NCBI GenBank assembly: GCA_000431015.1 | Contig: HF985990.1 | Coordinates: 1 to 9,866, forward strand | Source: Alistipes sp. CAG:514 | Lineage (GTDB): Bacteria > Bacteroidota > Bacteroidia > Bacteroidales > UBA932 | DNA: 9,866 nucleotides | Direction: 5' to 3' | Shown here: one piece after another, positions 1 to 7,681 of the stretch | Position numbering within the stretch: the first letter of the stretch is position 1 | How the letters are laid out: each line of letters begins with the position of its first letter | Program-made: the position numbers and the translations under genes | The notes under the pieces: generated by a model | The model's input: the letters and a program-made list of their open reading frames with translations, nothing else | What the model was told of the DNA's origin: nothing | Databases searched by the model: none

Positions 1-104
1 GGATTTAGGGAGAGGGTAACGTGAATAGATTGTCGTGGTAGGCACTTTGAACGTGAGATATGTTTTTTCAATTAGTAATAACCTTTTAGCGAGGTACAAA
101 TGTT

Positions 105-971
105 ATGATTATATCTGGAAAAGACCTTGCGGCCAGGTTAAAGGCCCGGATGGCCGAGCAGGTGGCCACATTTCCTGCAAAGTATGGCAGAGTGCCTCAT
201 TTGGTAGTGATCCTCGTCGGGGACGACCCAGGCAGCCAGACTTATGTCAGAAATAAGTCCAGGGCCTGCGATGTCGTGGGTATCAAGAACACGACAGTCA
301 GGATGCCCGCCGACACGCCTGAGCAGGAACTTCTTGACAAGATCGCCGAACTCAACGCCGATGACACCGTGGACGGCATCCTCGTCCAGCTCCCTCTTCC
401 TAAACAGATCAGTGAGCCGAAGGTGATCGAGGCCATCGCCCAGTCCAAGGACGTGGATGGCTTCCACCCTCTGAACACCGCCGCCCTATGGCAGAAGAGG
501 CCTAACGCGTCCTGCGTCGTTCCTTGTACTCCGATGGGCATCATAAGACTCCTTGAGGACGCTGACTATGAGATCGCCGGCAGGAACGCCGTGGTGATCG
601 GACGCAGCCAGATCGTCGGCCTTCCCATCACCAAACTCCTGCTTGACAGGAACGCTACGGTAACGATCTGTCACTCAAGAACAAAGAATCTTCCCGAGAT
701 CACAAGGCAGGCTGACATCCTCGTCGTAGCCATCGGCCGTCCGAAATTTGTCACCGGAGACATGGTAAAGGAAGGAGCCGCCGTGATCGACGTGGGTATG
801 GATCTTGACGAGAACGGCAACCTCTGCGGCGACGTTGACTTCGCCTCAGTCGAGCCGAAGGCCTCCGTCATCACCCCTGTTCCCGGCGGAGTGGGTCCGA
901 TGACCATCTGCTGCCTGATGGAGAACACCATCCAGTGCTTCCTCAACAAGGTGGCCGCCGAGAAGTCATAA
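105..971 (+). CDS. folD: Bifunctional methylenetetrahydrofolate dehydrogenase / methenyltetrahydrofolate cyclohydrolase FolD
   Basis: Cytosolic one-carbon enzyme that oxidises 5,10-methylene-THF to methenyl-THF with NADP+ and hydrolyses this to 10-formyl-THF, feeding purine and formyl-Met synthesis. The 288 residues match the usual FolD length. Visible signatures are TYVRNK with Tyr47 and the catalytic Lys51 (E. coli Tyr50/Lys54), GILVQLPLP at 91-99 with Gln95, KDVDGFHP at 115-122 with Asp118, the Rossmann motif VVIGRSQIVGLP at 163-174, and PVPGGVGPMT at 258-267. The ATG at 105 follows GAGG (91-94) by ten bases and begins MIISGKDLA, as expected for the family; the ATG at 100 hits a stop at once. 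The nearest -7-like element upstream is TATGTTTT (59-66), one base off consensus. It converges on the hydrolase with only 42 bases between the stops and no clear terminator hairpin. All key residues are intact, so this is an ordinary housekeeping gene. Confidence 0.97.
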   Translation: MIISGKDLAARLKARMAEQVATFPAKYGRVPHLVVILVGDDPGSQTYVRNKSRACDVVGIKNTTVRMPADTPEQELLDKIAELNADDTVDGILVQLPLPKQISEPKVIEAIAQSKDVDGFHPLNTAALWQKRPNASCVVPCTPMGIIRLLEDADYEIAGRNAVVIGRSQIVGLPITKLLLDRNATVTICHSRTKNLPEITRQADILVVAIGRPKFVTGDMVKEGAAVIDVGMDLDENGNLCGDVDFASVEPKASVITPVPGGVGPMTICCLMENTIQCFLNKVAAEKS

Positions 972-1013
972 GGCTTATAGTTTCCAAGTAGGTTCCGTCA
1001 TGCATTAGTGGTG

Positions 1014-2063
1014 TCAATGTTTGGCGGAGCCATTTTTTCTATGCAGAGGAACAGATGTCATCATCTCCACAAAGTGGGTCTTGATGGAATCTGCTTGATT
1101 CTCATCTACAGACAGATAACGTCTGGTGCCGTTCTCGTCCGGAGTGAAGATGGTCGAGCCTTCATCTGTCACGGCGATGTTGCCCGCAGGAGAGAGCGTG
1201 AACCAGCCACTGCCCTCGACCGCATACAGTACTGCTGTAAGATCCCAGGTCGGACGGTCGCATGGCTCTGGCAGATAAGCCTTGTAAGCTTCGACTACCG
1301 GGTGAAGCCCGGCCCATCCAAAATCGTTCACGATGCTGGAGCCAGGATATTCGATTCTTAAACCGACTTCGAATGGGGACGTGACGATAGGTGTCGGCCA
1401 TTTCTCAAAGATAATCTTGGCCGCGGGGATGTCTTTGGCGATGTTATATTCATGAATATTCGGATCCTCAAAATCTCCTGCCATCGTGACAAGCAGCTTG
1501 ACCTTCTTTGCGACAAGCTCTTTTCCGCTCAATTCTGAATATTCATCCTTCTGAGTGTCAAGTAGTCTGATGAGGTTGGTCGAGAATCCTACAGAGGCTA
1601 TGACGACCGAATTGTCATCAGCGTTTGCCAGAAGTTTCCTATAAAGGATATGCGCGTCAGGGAGGGTGTCATATTCTTTGATGGAGCGCCCGAAGGCTGG
1701 ATTGCCGTAGGAGTCCTTCATATTCACCACTGCTTTGGCATAGTTAGGTGCGTCATTTTCGCAATCAGCGCCGTTACGAATCACTCCTATCGGGATGTCC
1801 GGGTGACCGTACCATGTGTTGAGGATGTCAACATATTCAGCAGGAGCGGTTCCTTCTTTATTGATGTTCACTGCCAGAAGGTTGATTTTTCCGGCGTCGA
1901 GGTACTTGTACAGCAGATCCATCGCCATCGCGTCATCGATGTCGTTACCGATGTCGGTCTCCATTATGATGTTCAAGACATCCCCTGATCCTTCAATAAC
2001 CTTGTTTCCGCAGCCGCAAAGGATAAGAGCCGCGATACCGAATGTGAAAATACTTTTCCTCAT
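1014..2063 (-). CDS. Nucleoside hydrolase superfamily lipoprotein (IUNH/PF01156-like)
   Basis: A 349-residue protein with a short signal peptide and lipobox LCGC, giving lipidated Cys18, so it should be membrane anchored and exported. The mature part starts with the nucleoside hydrolase calcium/ribose motif ETDIGNDIDDAMAMD (35-49): Asp37 and Asp43/Asp44 line up with Asp10 and Asp14/Asp15 of the Crithidia enzyme, with two extra residues between them. VTMAGDFED (192-200) and EYNIAKDIPAAK (205-216) match the Met-Ala/Gly-Gly and E-x-N-x3-D-x-A-A segments. PTWDLTAVLY (271-280) supplies the C-terminal calcium Asp274, preceded by Trp273 rather than the His of inosine-uridine hydrolases. Such enzymes cleave the N-glycosidic bond of ribonucleosides to base and ribose, but the true substrate of this exported subgroup is not certain. 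Glu35 replaces the usual first Asp. The gene is divergent from a LacI-family regulator, the likely controller, and converges on folD. Confidence 0.85.
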   Translation of the reverse strand: MRKSIFTFGIAALILCGCGNKVIEGSGDVLNIIMETDIGNDIDDAMAMDLLYKYLDAGKINLLAVNINKEGTAPAEYVDILNTWYGHPDIPIGVIRNGADCENDAPNYAKAVVNMKDSYGNPAFGRSIKEYDTLPDAHILYRKLLANADDNSVVIASVGFSTNLIRLLDTQKDEYSELSGKELVAKKVKLLVTMAGDFEDPNIHEYNIAKDIPAAKIIFEKWPTPIVTSPFEVGLRIEYPGSSIVNDFGWAGLHPVVEAYKAYLPEPCDRPTWDLTAVLYAVEGSGWFTLSPAGNIAVTDEGSTIFTPDENGTRRYLSVDENQADSIKTHFVEMMTSVPLHRKNGSAKH

Positions 2064-2138
2064 AATCTAAAAGAATATACTATGCGCTTGAATTATTTCG
2101 CTGGAGAACGTTGGCCAGCTTTTCTATCGTTCCGTCAC

Positions 2139-2146
2139 CAAATTTA
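2139..2146 (-). promoter_or_regulatory. Bacteroidota -7 element for the nucleoside hydrolase gene
   Basis: On the minus strand this reads TAAATTTG, an exact match to the Bacteroidota -7 consensus TAnnTTTG. It lies about 75 bases upstream of the hydrolase ATG, predicting a leader of roughly 70 nucleotides. No good -33 TTG/TTTG partner is seen 19-21 bases further up, so the assignment rests on the -7 box and position alone. Confidence 0.5.
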
Positions 2147-2172
2147 CGAAAATATATCAGAATTGTGTCGGG

Positions 2173-2187
2173 AAACGTCAGACGTTT
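2173..2187. promoter_or_regulatory. Perfect 15-bp palindrome, candidate LacI-family operator
   Basis: AAACGTC-A-GACGTTT is a perfect inverted repeat with 7-base arms around a central A. It lies in the divergent intergenic region, about 27 bases beyond the hydrolase -7 box and about 48 bases before the lacI-type -7 box. LacI-family dimers bind palindromes, and AAACG/CGTTT half-sites occur in E. coli PurR and RbsR operators. Here, however, the half-sites are five bases apart, whereas in those operators they overlap around a central CG. Its role is inferred from symmetry and placement. Confidence 0.5.
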
Positions 2188-2234
2188 GCTTGTATTAGCT
2201 GATCGAGGTAGGTCAATATCTGCTAAAAAATCCC

Positions 2235-2242
2235 TATCTTTG
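2235..2242 (+). promoter_or_regulatory. Bacteroidota -7 element for the LacI-family regulator gene
   Basis: TATCTTTG matches TAnnTTTG exactly and ends 18 bases before the ATG at 2261, so the transcript would have a very short leader of about a dozen bases. This placement also argues that the regulator starts at 2261 and not further upstream. No clear -33 TTG is present at the usual distance. Confidence 0.6.
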
Positions 2243-2260
2243 CCAACCAAGACATTAATT

Positions 2261-3268
2261 ATGAGTAAGAACACCATCCAGTCCATATCCGAGCAGACCG
2301 GCTATTCTGTCTCAACCGTTTCCCGTGTACTTTCCGGCAAGGCTCAAAGATCCCGGATCAGCCAGAAAACCATAGACATAATACGGGCGGAGGCGAAGAG
2401 GGTGAATTACACTCCCAATCTGCTCGCCCAGGGTCTGAGGACCAGCCGGACGTTCACCATCGGTTTGACGGTTCCGGGGATAGACAACCCGTTCTTCGCC
2501 ACTCTCGCGGCCACCGTGATCGAGAATCTCAAACTAGCCGGTTACCACACGCTGCTTGCCGACTCGCTTGAGAATCAGCAGGATTTCGAAAGTTCTCTGC
2601 GTATGTTCCGTTCCAGGAGCGTGGACGGTATTATCGCGGTTCCGGTCGGCAACTCGTCCGGACTTGCGGACGAGATCACGAACGGCATCCCGACAGTCCT
2701 GATCGACCGTTACTTTGAAGGGACCGGACTTCCTTACATCTGTACCGACAACTATGCCGGCGGCTTCATGGCCACTGAGTATCTCATCGACCGTGGCTTC
2801 CGCAACATCCTGTCCATCCAGGGAGTTGAGGACTCTACCCCTTCGATGGAGCGTGTCAGAGGCTTCAGGGATGCGATCGACGCCCATAAGGACAAGGGCA
2901 TTGAATATGCCGTTGTGGGTGACGCGTTCTCCGTCGAGAACGGCTACAATCAGGTTAAGAGAATATTCTCGGACGGAGTCAGGTATGACGCCGTGTTCGC
3001 ATATTCATCGACCATCCTTCTTGGAGCGATCCGCGCGTTCAGGGAGCTTGGAATCAATGTGCCGGAGCAGGTTGGCATCATCTCGTTCGACAACAACGGC
3101 TTCCTTGATTTCCTCTATCCCGCGATCACCCGCATCGAGCAGCCGCTCGCTGAAATCGGTCGCCTCGCCTCCGAGACGCTTGTTGACATTATCGAGAACC
3201 GTAATCAGGATCTTCCTGCAGTCCAACGGCTTATCGCCCCTACACTTATTGTCCGCGACAGCTGCTGA
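2261..3268 (+). CDS. LacI/GalR-family transcriptional regulator
   Basis: A 335-residue DNA-binding repressor or activator, the normal size for the family. Residues 4-26 (TIQSISEQTGYSVSTVSRVL) form the helix-turn-helix with the hallmark VSTVSRVLSG, VNYTPN follows at 48-53, and the hinge helix NLLAQGLR at 53-60 carries the minor-groove Leu59. The ligand-binding domain starts at FTIGLTVPGIDNPFF (65-79) and has the usual VDGIIAVP, IPTVLIDR and VGIISFDNNG segments, so it is a complete periplasmic-binding-protein-like sensor. Family members usually bind sugars or nucleosides/purines; the ligand here is unknown. The ATG at 2261 was chosen because the HTH starts directly after it and the -7 box lies just upstream; an in-frame extension to a TTG at 2111 adds 50 residues of no family character. 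It is divergent from the nucleoside hydrolase, its most likely target together with the SusC operon. Confidence 0.93.
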   Translation: MSKNTIQSISEQTGYSVSTVSRVLSGKAQRSRISQKTIDIIRAEAKRVNYTPNLLAQGLRTSRTFTIGLTVPGIDNPFFATLAATVIENLKLAGYHTLLADSLENQQDFESSLRMFRSRSVDGIIAVPVGNSSGLADEITNGIPTVLIDRYFEGTGLPYICTDNYAGGFMATEYLIDRGFRNILSIQGVEDSTPSMERVRGFRDAIDAHKDKGIEYAVVGDAFSVENGYNQVKRIFSDGVRYDAVFAYSSTILLGAIRAFRELGINVPEQVGIISFDNNGFLDFLYPAITRIEQPLAEIGRLASETLVDIIENRNQDLPAVQRLIAPTLIVRDSC

Positions 3269-3354
3269 CCGGTCTGGATGAATGTCCATTGGTGGGAAAG
3301 TGTTCCGTGCGGACTTGATAGTCTTCCGATTGTCGGAATAAATGCCGAAATTAG

Positions 3355-3921
3355 CGGTCGGATTTCTATTCAGGTGCCGAGTGGGTGGACGGCTATCCTG
3401 CGGCGACAGGTATTGGCTGTGACTCCGGGGGAGTGATGGTCATTGTGTATGCCGTCAAAGGTTTCGACGGGGCTAACCTACCTTTGGACAACCCGTTGCA
3501 GGTGCCTGCGCACAGATATTCAGGTAGGGTTCTGGCCTCCGGTAAGGAAGCGGTGCGCACGACTCCCAAGTTCGAGCGTGGCAGGCTTCTTGGGGATGTG
3601 GTCTTCGTTTCGGGAACTGCCGCGATCAAAGGCGAGGACAGCGAGTTCTCGGAAGACACCCGTGTCCAGGCGCTCGGTGCGATCGATGTGGTGGAGCATC
3701 TGGTGGCTCCTTCCAACATATCCCCGGATTGCTCTGCCTTCCGCTTTGGGTACCTCCGCGTCTACGTCCGCCGCCCGCAGGATCTTGAGCCGGTGAGAGA
3801 GATGTTCATCTCACATTTCAAGGACACCCCGATCCATTTCCTCCAAGCCGACATCTGCCGCCCCGAACTCCTCCTTGAGCTTGAGGGTGTCGGAAGGGCA
3901 TTGCCTTTCCTCAAGCCTTGA
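3355..3921 (+). pseudogene. Truncated chorismatase-like protein (FkbO/Hyg5/XanB2 type), C-terminal RidA-like domain only
   Basis: The open frame begins after a stop at 3352-3354 and could start at GTG 3385 (178 aa) or ATG 3436. Counting from GTG 3385, it holds PAATGIG (5-11), NPLQVPAHRY (36-45), FVSGTAAI (74-81), YLRVYVRRPQDLE (123-135) and QADICRPELLLELEG (154-168) with Arg159. These are conserved positions of the chorismate-hydrolysing FkbO/Hyg5/XanB2 family, whose C-terminal half has a RidA/YjgF fold. Full members are about 330-350 residues with an N-terminal domain before PAATGIG. Here only 86 bases separate the frame from the stop of the LacI-family gene, so that domain cannot be present. 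Family-like residues extend above ATG 3436, which supports decay by truncation rather than a genuine short gene. The remaining part has no internal stop and may still be translated. Chorismatase activity is unlikely because the active site lies between the two domains. Confidence 0.65.
3880..3915 (+). terminator. Hairpin at the 3' end of the chorismatase-like frame
   Basis: CTTGA (3880-3884) can pair with TCAAG (3911-3915). Inside this, GGAAGGGC (3892-3899) pairs with GCCTTTCC (3903-3910) through one G-T wobble around loop ATT; the left side carries an unpaired bulge. The structure overlaps the last codons and the stop at 3919-3921. No T-run follows directly (the next bases are CCTTGAG), so function as an intrinsic terminator is doubtful. 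Confidence 0.25.
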
Positions 3922-3968
3922 GTTCGTAGCTTTCCGGCTTTATTTTGGAGGCTTGCGAAAAGGTTTGC

Positions 3969-4027
3969 GTTATCAGAATTCAAAGTCGTTTTGTCAAAAA
4001 TTATATAAAAATATCGGGAATGATAAC
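3969..4027. repeat. Inverted GTTATCA / TGATAAC pair upstream of the SusC-like gene
   Basis: GTTATCA (3969-3975) is matched by its exact reverse complement TGATAAC (4021-4027), with centres 52 bases apart, near five helical turns. The right copy ends one base before the -7 element at 4029. This could be a paired binding site for a regulator, but seven-base inverted matches arise easily by chance in AT-rich DNA. The intervening DNA also holds a palindrome TTTTG-T-CAAAA (3989-3999). Confidence 0.25.
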
Positions 4028-4028
4028 C

Positions 4029-4036
4029 TATTTTTG
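4029..4036 (+). promoter_or_regulatory. Bacteroidota -7 element for the SusC/SusD operon
   Basis: TATTTTTG matches TAnnTTTG exactly, 81 bases before the SusC-like ATG, predicting a leader of about 75 nucleotides that is AT-rich near the start codon (TTTTTTTAATACACAG). No -33 TTG is present at the normal distance. The rest of the 3922-4117 intergenic region shows no gene. Confidence 0.6.
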
Positions 4037-4117
4037 TAATGTTAAGGCTTTTCTCCAAAGTTACTCGATTGAGGAAAGATAAAGGAATTTAACAATACTT
4101 TTTTTAATACACAGTTT

Positions 4118-7100
4118 ATGGGTAAACGATTAATTACGACATTGCTTGTGCTTCTGACAATCGGAGTGCAGGCATTCGCCCAGTCTGCCGTGTCCGGTAA
4201 GGTCACGGACGAGGCTGGGGAGCCTTGTGTCGGCGCTAATGTCCTCATAAAGGGCACCACGACCGGCACGATGACAGACTTGGATGGTAACTACAGTCTG
4301 ACAGATGTCAGAAAGGGAGCTATCCTCGTTTTCTCAAGCATTGGTTACACATCTCAGGAAGTACGGCTCGGATCGTCTTCTGTGGTCAATGTGGTTCTCA
4401 AGAGCGATGCTGATTTTCTCAACGAGGTTGTCATCGTCGGTTATGGTACTGCCAAGCGCAAGGATCTCACTGGATCCCTTACGCAGATTGACAACAAACT
4501 GATCGCTTCGCAGAACAGTTCTTCGGCGACCAAGGCATTGGAAGGTGCCGTTCCTGGAATCGTGTATGCTTCTGTTGACGGTCAGCCTGGTAACGACGCT
4601 GGTCTTCGTGTCCGCGGTCTCGGCTCCACCAATGTCGGGGCTTCCAACGCCCTCGTGATCATCGATGGTGTTCCTGCCCAGGGAGACAACCCTCTGTCAA
4701 ACATGAATCAGGAAGACATCGCTTCCATCACCGTCCTCAAGGATGCCGCCTCAACGGCCATCTACGGATCACGCGGAGCCAACGGTGTCATCCTCGTGAC
4801 CACCAAGAGAGGTGACAGTGGCAGGACAAAAATCAGTTTCCAGGCACGCGCTGGCTGGAACACCGTCGGTTCCTACAAGGTAGGGCAGGTTGACAATGCC
4901 GCTGGAATCTATGAATATCTCTGGCAGTCGATCTATAACTCCTATCGCTATGGTGTAAATGGCGCCGGTCCGGCACTCAACAAGGAGACTGGGGAGTATT
5001 ACACCAACATCGGCAATCCTAATGTGTCTCACGACGCCGCCGCAGAGTTCGCCAGCCAGCACTTGTTCAACTACATTGGCCTGAACGATAGCTTCGGACG
5101 TAATATGTTGGGTAACTATATGGCTTACAATGTGCCTGGAGCAACTTACACTCCTGACGGCACAGGCTCTTCCGCAAGTTCGACAATGACAGGTGCGTAT
5201 CTCGTCGGTACAGACGGCAAGATCAACCCTAACGCTTCCCTTCTTTACGACGACACCTATGCCGACGCTCTTCTTAAGACCGGCTTCCGTCAGCAGTACG
5301 ATCTTTCCGCAAGCGGTGGATCGGACAAGGAGGATCACTACCTTTCTTTGGGTTATCTTACAGATCCTTCCTATGTTCCTAATTCAAGGTTCGAGCGCAT
5401 CACGGGCCGCGCCAACATCAACGTCAACCTCTTTAAGTGGCTGAAGGTTGGTGCGAATGTGGGCTACACCCGTTCAAGGACAAACTATCAGGGTACTTAC
5501 TGGGCCGCGCGTAACTCCGGTTCCAATCAGGGTAACATCACTCGTTATGTCAATGGTCACACACCGATCGTGCCTTTCTACGCCCACGATGCCGAAGGTA
5601 ACTACATCTATGACAAGAACGGGGACAGAGTCCGCAACTATCTCTATAACTCGACCTATTCCCCTCTCGGACAGACGGGTAACAACTACGGATCAACGGA
5701 CATCATGTATGCGATGGACAACGATATCCGTGAGGATCTTACCTCTACTCTGAACACCCGTACCTACATCGAGATTCCTTTCCTGGATCACTTCACTTTC
5801 AGGACAGACTTCGCCTACGACAAGATCAACCGGACAACGACCGTCTACTACAATGGAACGACCGGTCGCGCCGCAAGCATCGGTGGATATTTCGGCAAGA
5901 GGATGAACGACATCGAGGTGATGAATCTACAGCACCGGCTCACATACAATCAGGACTTTGGAAAACATCACGTTGATGCGATGGCGTTGTTCGAAGACAG
6001 TGATTGGGAGCAGCAGACTGTGAACTGGGGATCCGCGGATGAGTTCATACCTGGATTCCTGGCGGCCGGCAACTTTGTGGGACGCTACTATGGTGCCGGA
6101 AGCGCTCCGACTCCAGGTTATGGTCATGACATAGAAAGAATGAGATCATGGCTCGGCCGCGCCAACTACATATTCGCTGACAAGTACTATGTTTCAGGAT
6201 CCGTCCGCCGTGATGGCTCATCTAAGTTCAGAAAAGAGAACAGATGGGGAACATTCTGGTCTGTGGGTGCCGGTTGGCGCTTCACTGAGGAATCGTTCAT
6301 GCAGGATCTCAGGGACAGCTGGCTAAATAATGGTAAGCTCCGCGCCAGCTACGGTGTGATCGGTAACCAGAACGGCATCGGCCGCTACCAGACTTACAGA
6401 ACCTGGGGTTACAGCACTACCTACCAGACAACGAACAATGGTACCGGCAGACCAACCGGTGACAGCTACAAGCTTTCTATGGGAGGTCTCGTGAACACGC
6501 AGCTCACTTGGGAAGAGACCAAAACTTTTGACGTGGGTCTTGATCTTACCCTCTTCAACAGGATTGACCTCACCTTTGACTGGTACAACCGTGTCACTGG
6601 CAACTCTCAATTCAGTCAGCCGGTTTCATATCTTGCAATGGGACAGACAACGCTGCCTCGCAACATCGCAGAGTTGACAAACCGTGGTATTGAGCTTGAC
6701 ATCAACGCCGACATCATCAGAACCAAGGACATCCGCTGGAACGTGGCGTTCAACATCACTCACTACACCACCAAACTAACCGACCTTCCTGATGATGCCA
6801 TCCCTGCCCACGCCGAGGGACTTCCTGATGGAACATGGGAAGACAACCAAGGCTCTTGGGCTTCCGCCGGAGGCTCCCAGCAAAATGCCAATGTTTATCT
6901 CAGAGGCATCGGTCGGGACTGGTTCAATCTCTACATGTACAAATATGCCGGAATCGATCAGAGCAGCGGTCTTCCTATGTACTTCCATAGGGTCACCGAA
7001 GCTGACCACGCGGCAGGTAAGTATAAGGACACCGAGGTCGGCGGCAGCGTGAAGACAACCAATTACGCCAATGCTTCCAAGTACGAGGTCGGCAGCGCTA

Positions 7101-7660
7101 TCCCTACATTCCAAGGTGGTTTCAACACCAGTTTCTCCTACAAGAACTTCTACGTGAACGCACAGTTTGCCTATCAGATCGGAGGAAAGTTCTTCAGCCG
7201 CAACTATGCGGAGTACCTCTATAATGTGGTTGACGCCCAGATGTATAGGATGATGTTTGTCTCCAAGGATGTGAAGGGTAACACCTGGACACCGGACAAC
7301 ACGGGAGCCGGCTTCCCTATGCAGTGGTACCCTGCCGGAGAGAACTCTTACTTCAGCGGTACTTCCGCCAATGGCGGCAATTGGAGCTTCACCGACGAGA
7401 GTCTTTTCAGTGCCTCGTACCTTCGTCTGAAGAACCTTACTTTGGGCTACAATGTCTCCAAGTCGCTTCTCAACAAGCTTCGCATCGACAAGGTCGTAAG
7501 CAACATCAAGGTGTTCGCTTCTTCTGACAATCTGTTCATCCTCTCGGCGGCGAAGGCCATAGATCCTACAATGTCCGCTTCCGGTGGCTATAACGATGTG
7601 GACAGCTACACATTCCCGAATATGCGTACCTACACTATCGGAATAAACCTGGACTTTTAA
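4118..7660 (+). CDS. SusC/RagA-family TonB-linked outer-membrane transporter
   Basis: An 1180-residue outer-membrane beta-barrel that should import a bulky ligand, using TonB/ExbBD energy, with SusD as lid. The signal peptide is cleaved after AFA (residue 21). A CarboxypepD_reg-like domain follows at about 24-95 (SGKVTDEAGEPCVGANVLIKG, ending in VVNVVLK). Next come the SusC TonB-box region NEVVIVGYGTAKRKDLTGS (102-120) and the plug with LRVRGLGS (163-170), VIIDGVP (180-186) and AIYGSRGANGVILVTTKRG (214-232). The remaining ~950 residues form the barrel, ending in MRTYTIGINLDF with the terminal Phe of outer-membrane barrels. There is no N-terminal STN domain, so it is not expected to signal through an anti-sigma factor, which fits control by the LacI-type regulator. 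It leads an operon: the SusD-like ATG is 21 bases after the stop. The frame is intact. Family is certain, substrate is not. Confidence 0.96.
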   Translation: MGKRLITTLLVLLTIGVQAFAQSAVSGKVTDEAGEPCVGANVLIKGTTTGTMTDLDGNYSLTDVRKGAILVFSSIGYTSQEVRLGSSSVVNVVLKSDADFLNEVVIVGYGTAKRKDLTGSLTQIDNKLIASQNSSSATKALEGAVPGIVYASVDGQPGNDAGLRVRGLGSTNVGASNALVIIDGVPAQGDNPLSNMNQEDIASITVLKDAASTAIYGSRGANGVILVTTKRGDSGRTKISFQARAGWNTVGSYKVGQVDNAAGIYEYLWQSIYNSYRYGVNGAGPALNKETGEYYTNIGNPNVSHDAAAEFASQHLFNYIGLNDSFGRNMLGNYMAYNVPGATYTPDGTGSSASSTMTGAYLVGTDGKINPNASLLYDDTYADALLKTGFRQQYDLSASGGSDKEDHYLSLGYLTDPSYVPNSRFERITGRANINVNLFKWLKVGANVGYTRSRTNYQGTYWAARNSGSNQGNITRYVNGHTPIVPFYAHDAEGNYIYDKNGDRVRNYLYNSTYSPLGQTGNNYGSTDIMYAMDNDIREDLTSTLNTRTYIEIPFLDHFTFRTDFAYDKINRTTTVYYNGTTGRAASIGGYFGKRMNDIEVMNLQHRLTYNQDFGKHHVDAMALFEDSDWEQQTVNWGSADEFIPGFLAAGNFVGRYYGAGSAPTPGYGHDIERMRSWLGRANYIFADKYYVSGSVRRDGSSKFRKENRWGTFWSVGAGWRFTEESFMQDLRDSWLNNGKLRASYGVIGNQNGIGRYQTYRTWGYSTTYQTTNNGTGRPTGDSYKLSMGGLVNTQLTWEETKTFDVGLDLTLFNRIDLTFDWYNRVTGNSQFSQPVSYLAMGQTTLPRNIAELTNRGIELDINADIIRTKDIRWNVAFNITHYTTKLTDLPDDAIPAHAEGLPDGTWEDNQGSWASAGGSQQNANVYLRGIGRDWFNLYMYKYAGIDQSSGLPMYFHRVTEADHAAGKYKDTEVGGSVKTTNYANASKYEVGSAIPTFQGGFNTSFSYKNFYVNAQFAYQIGGKFFSRNYAEYLYNVVDAQMYRMMFVSKDVKGNTWTPDNTGAGFPMQWYPAGENSYFSGTSANGGNWSFTDESLFSASYLRLKNLTLGYNVSKSLLNKLRIDKVVSNIKVFASSDNLFILSAAKAIDPTMSASGGYNDVDSYTFPNMRTYTIGINLDF

Positions 7661-7681
7661 TTTCTTAAGAAAATGTTAATT

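Noticed and set aside
35..256. A 73-codon frame overlapping the start of folD.
   Set aside because: It mostly overlaps folD out of frame; FolD motifs fix the real frame and the product is not recognisable.
972..1013. Possible bidirectional terminator between folD and the hydrolase, including ATAAGGCTTAT at the folD stop.
   Set aside because: The stem is only four pairs with a three-base loop and no T-run follows on either strand.
2100..2119. GCTGG/CCAGC hairpin followed by TTTT on the plus strand, resembling a terminator.
   Set aside because: No plus-strand gene ends there, the loop is ten bases and the stem only five; on the minus strand it would simply lie in the hydrolase leader.
2111..2260. 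In-frame upstream extension of the LacI-family gene from a TTG at 2111.
   Set aside because: The added 50 residues have no family character, they span both the palindrome and the exact -7 box, and the helix-turn-helix begins right after the ATG at 2261.
3278..3436. A 52-codon frame from ATG 3278 whose TGA overlaps ATG 3436 of the chorismatase-like frame (TGATG), like a translationally coupled gene pair.
   Set aside because: Family-like residues of the downstream frame (GYPAATGIG) lie upstream of ATG 3436, so the overlap is probably incidental; the short product is not recognisable. It may hold remnants of the lost N-terminal domain, but this cannot be shown.
4039..4092. A 17-codon leader ORF (MLRLFSKVTRLRKDKGI) before the SusC-like gene.
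   Set aside because: Its ATG lies within about seven bases of the -7 box, so it would probably not be inside the transcript, and nothing suggests attenuation.
4769..5338. A 189-codon open frame on the minus strand inside the SusC-like gene.
   Set aside because: It is antisense to a clearly conserved plug and barrel region and its translation shows no recognisable domain.
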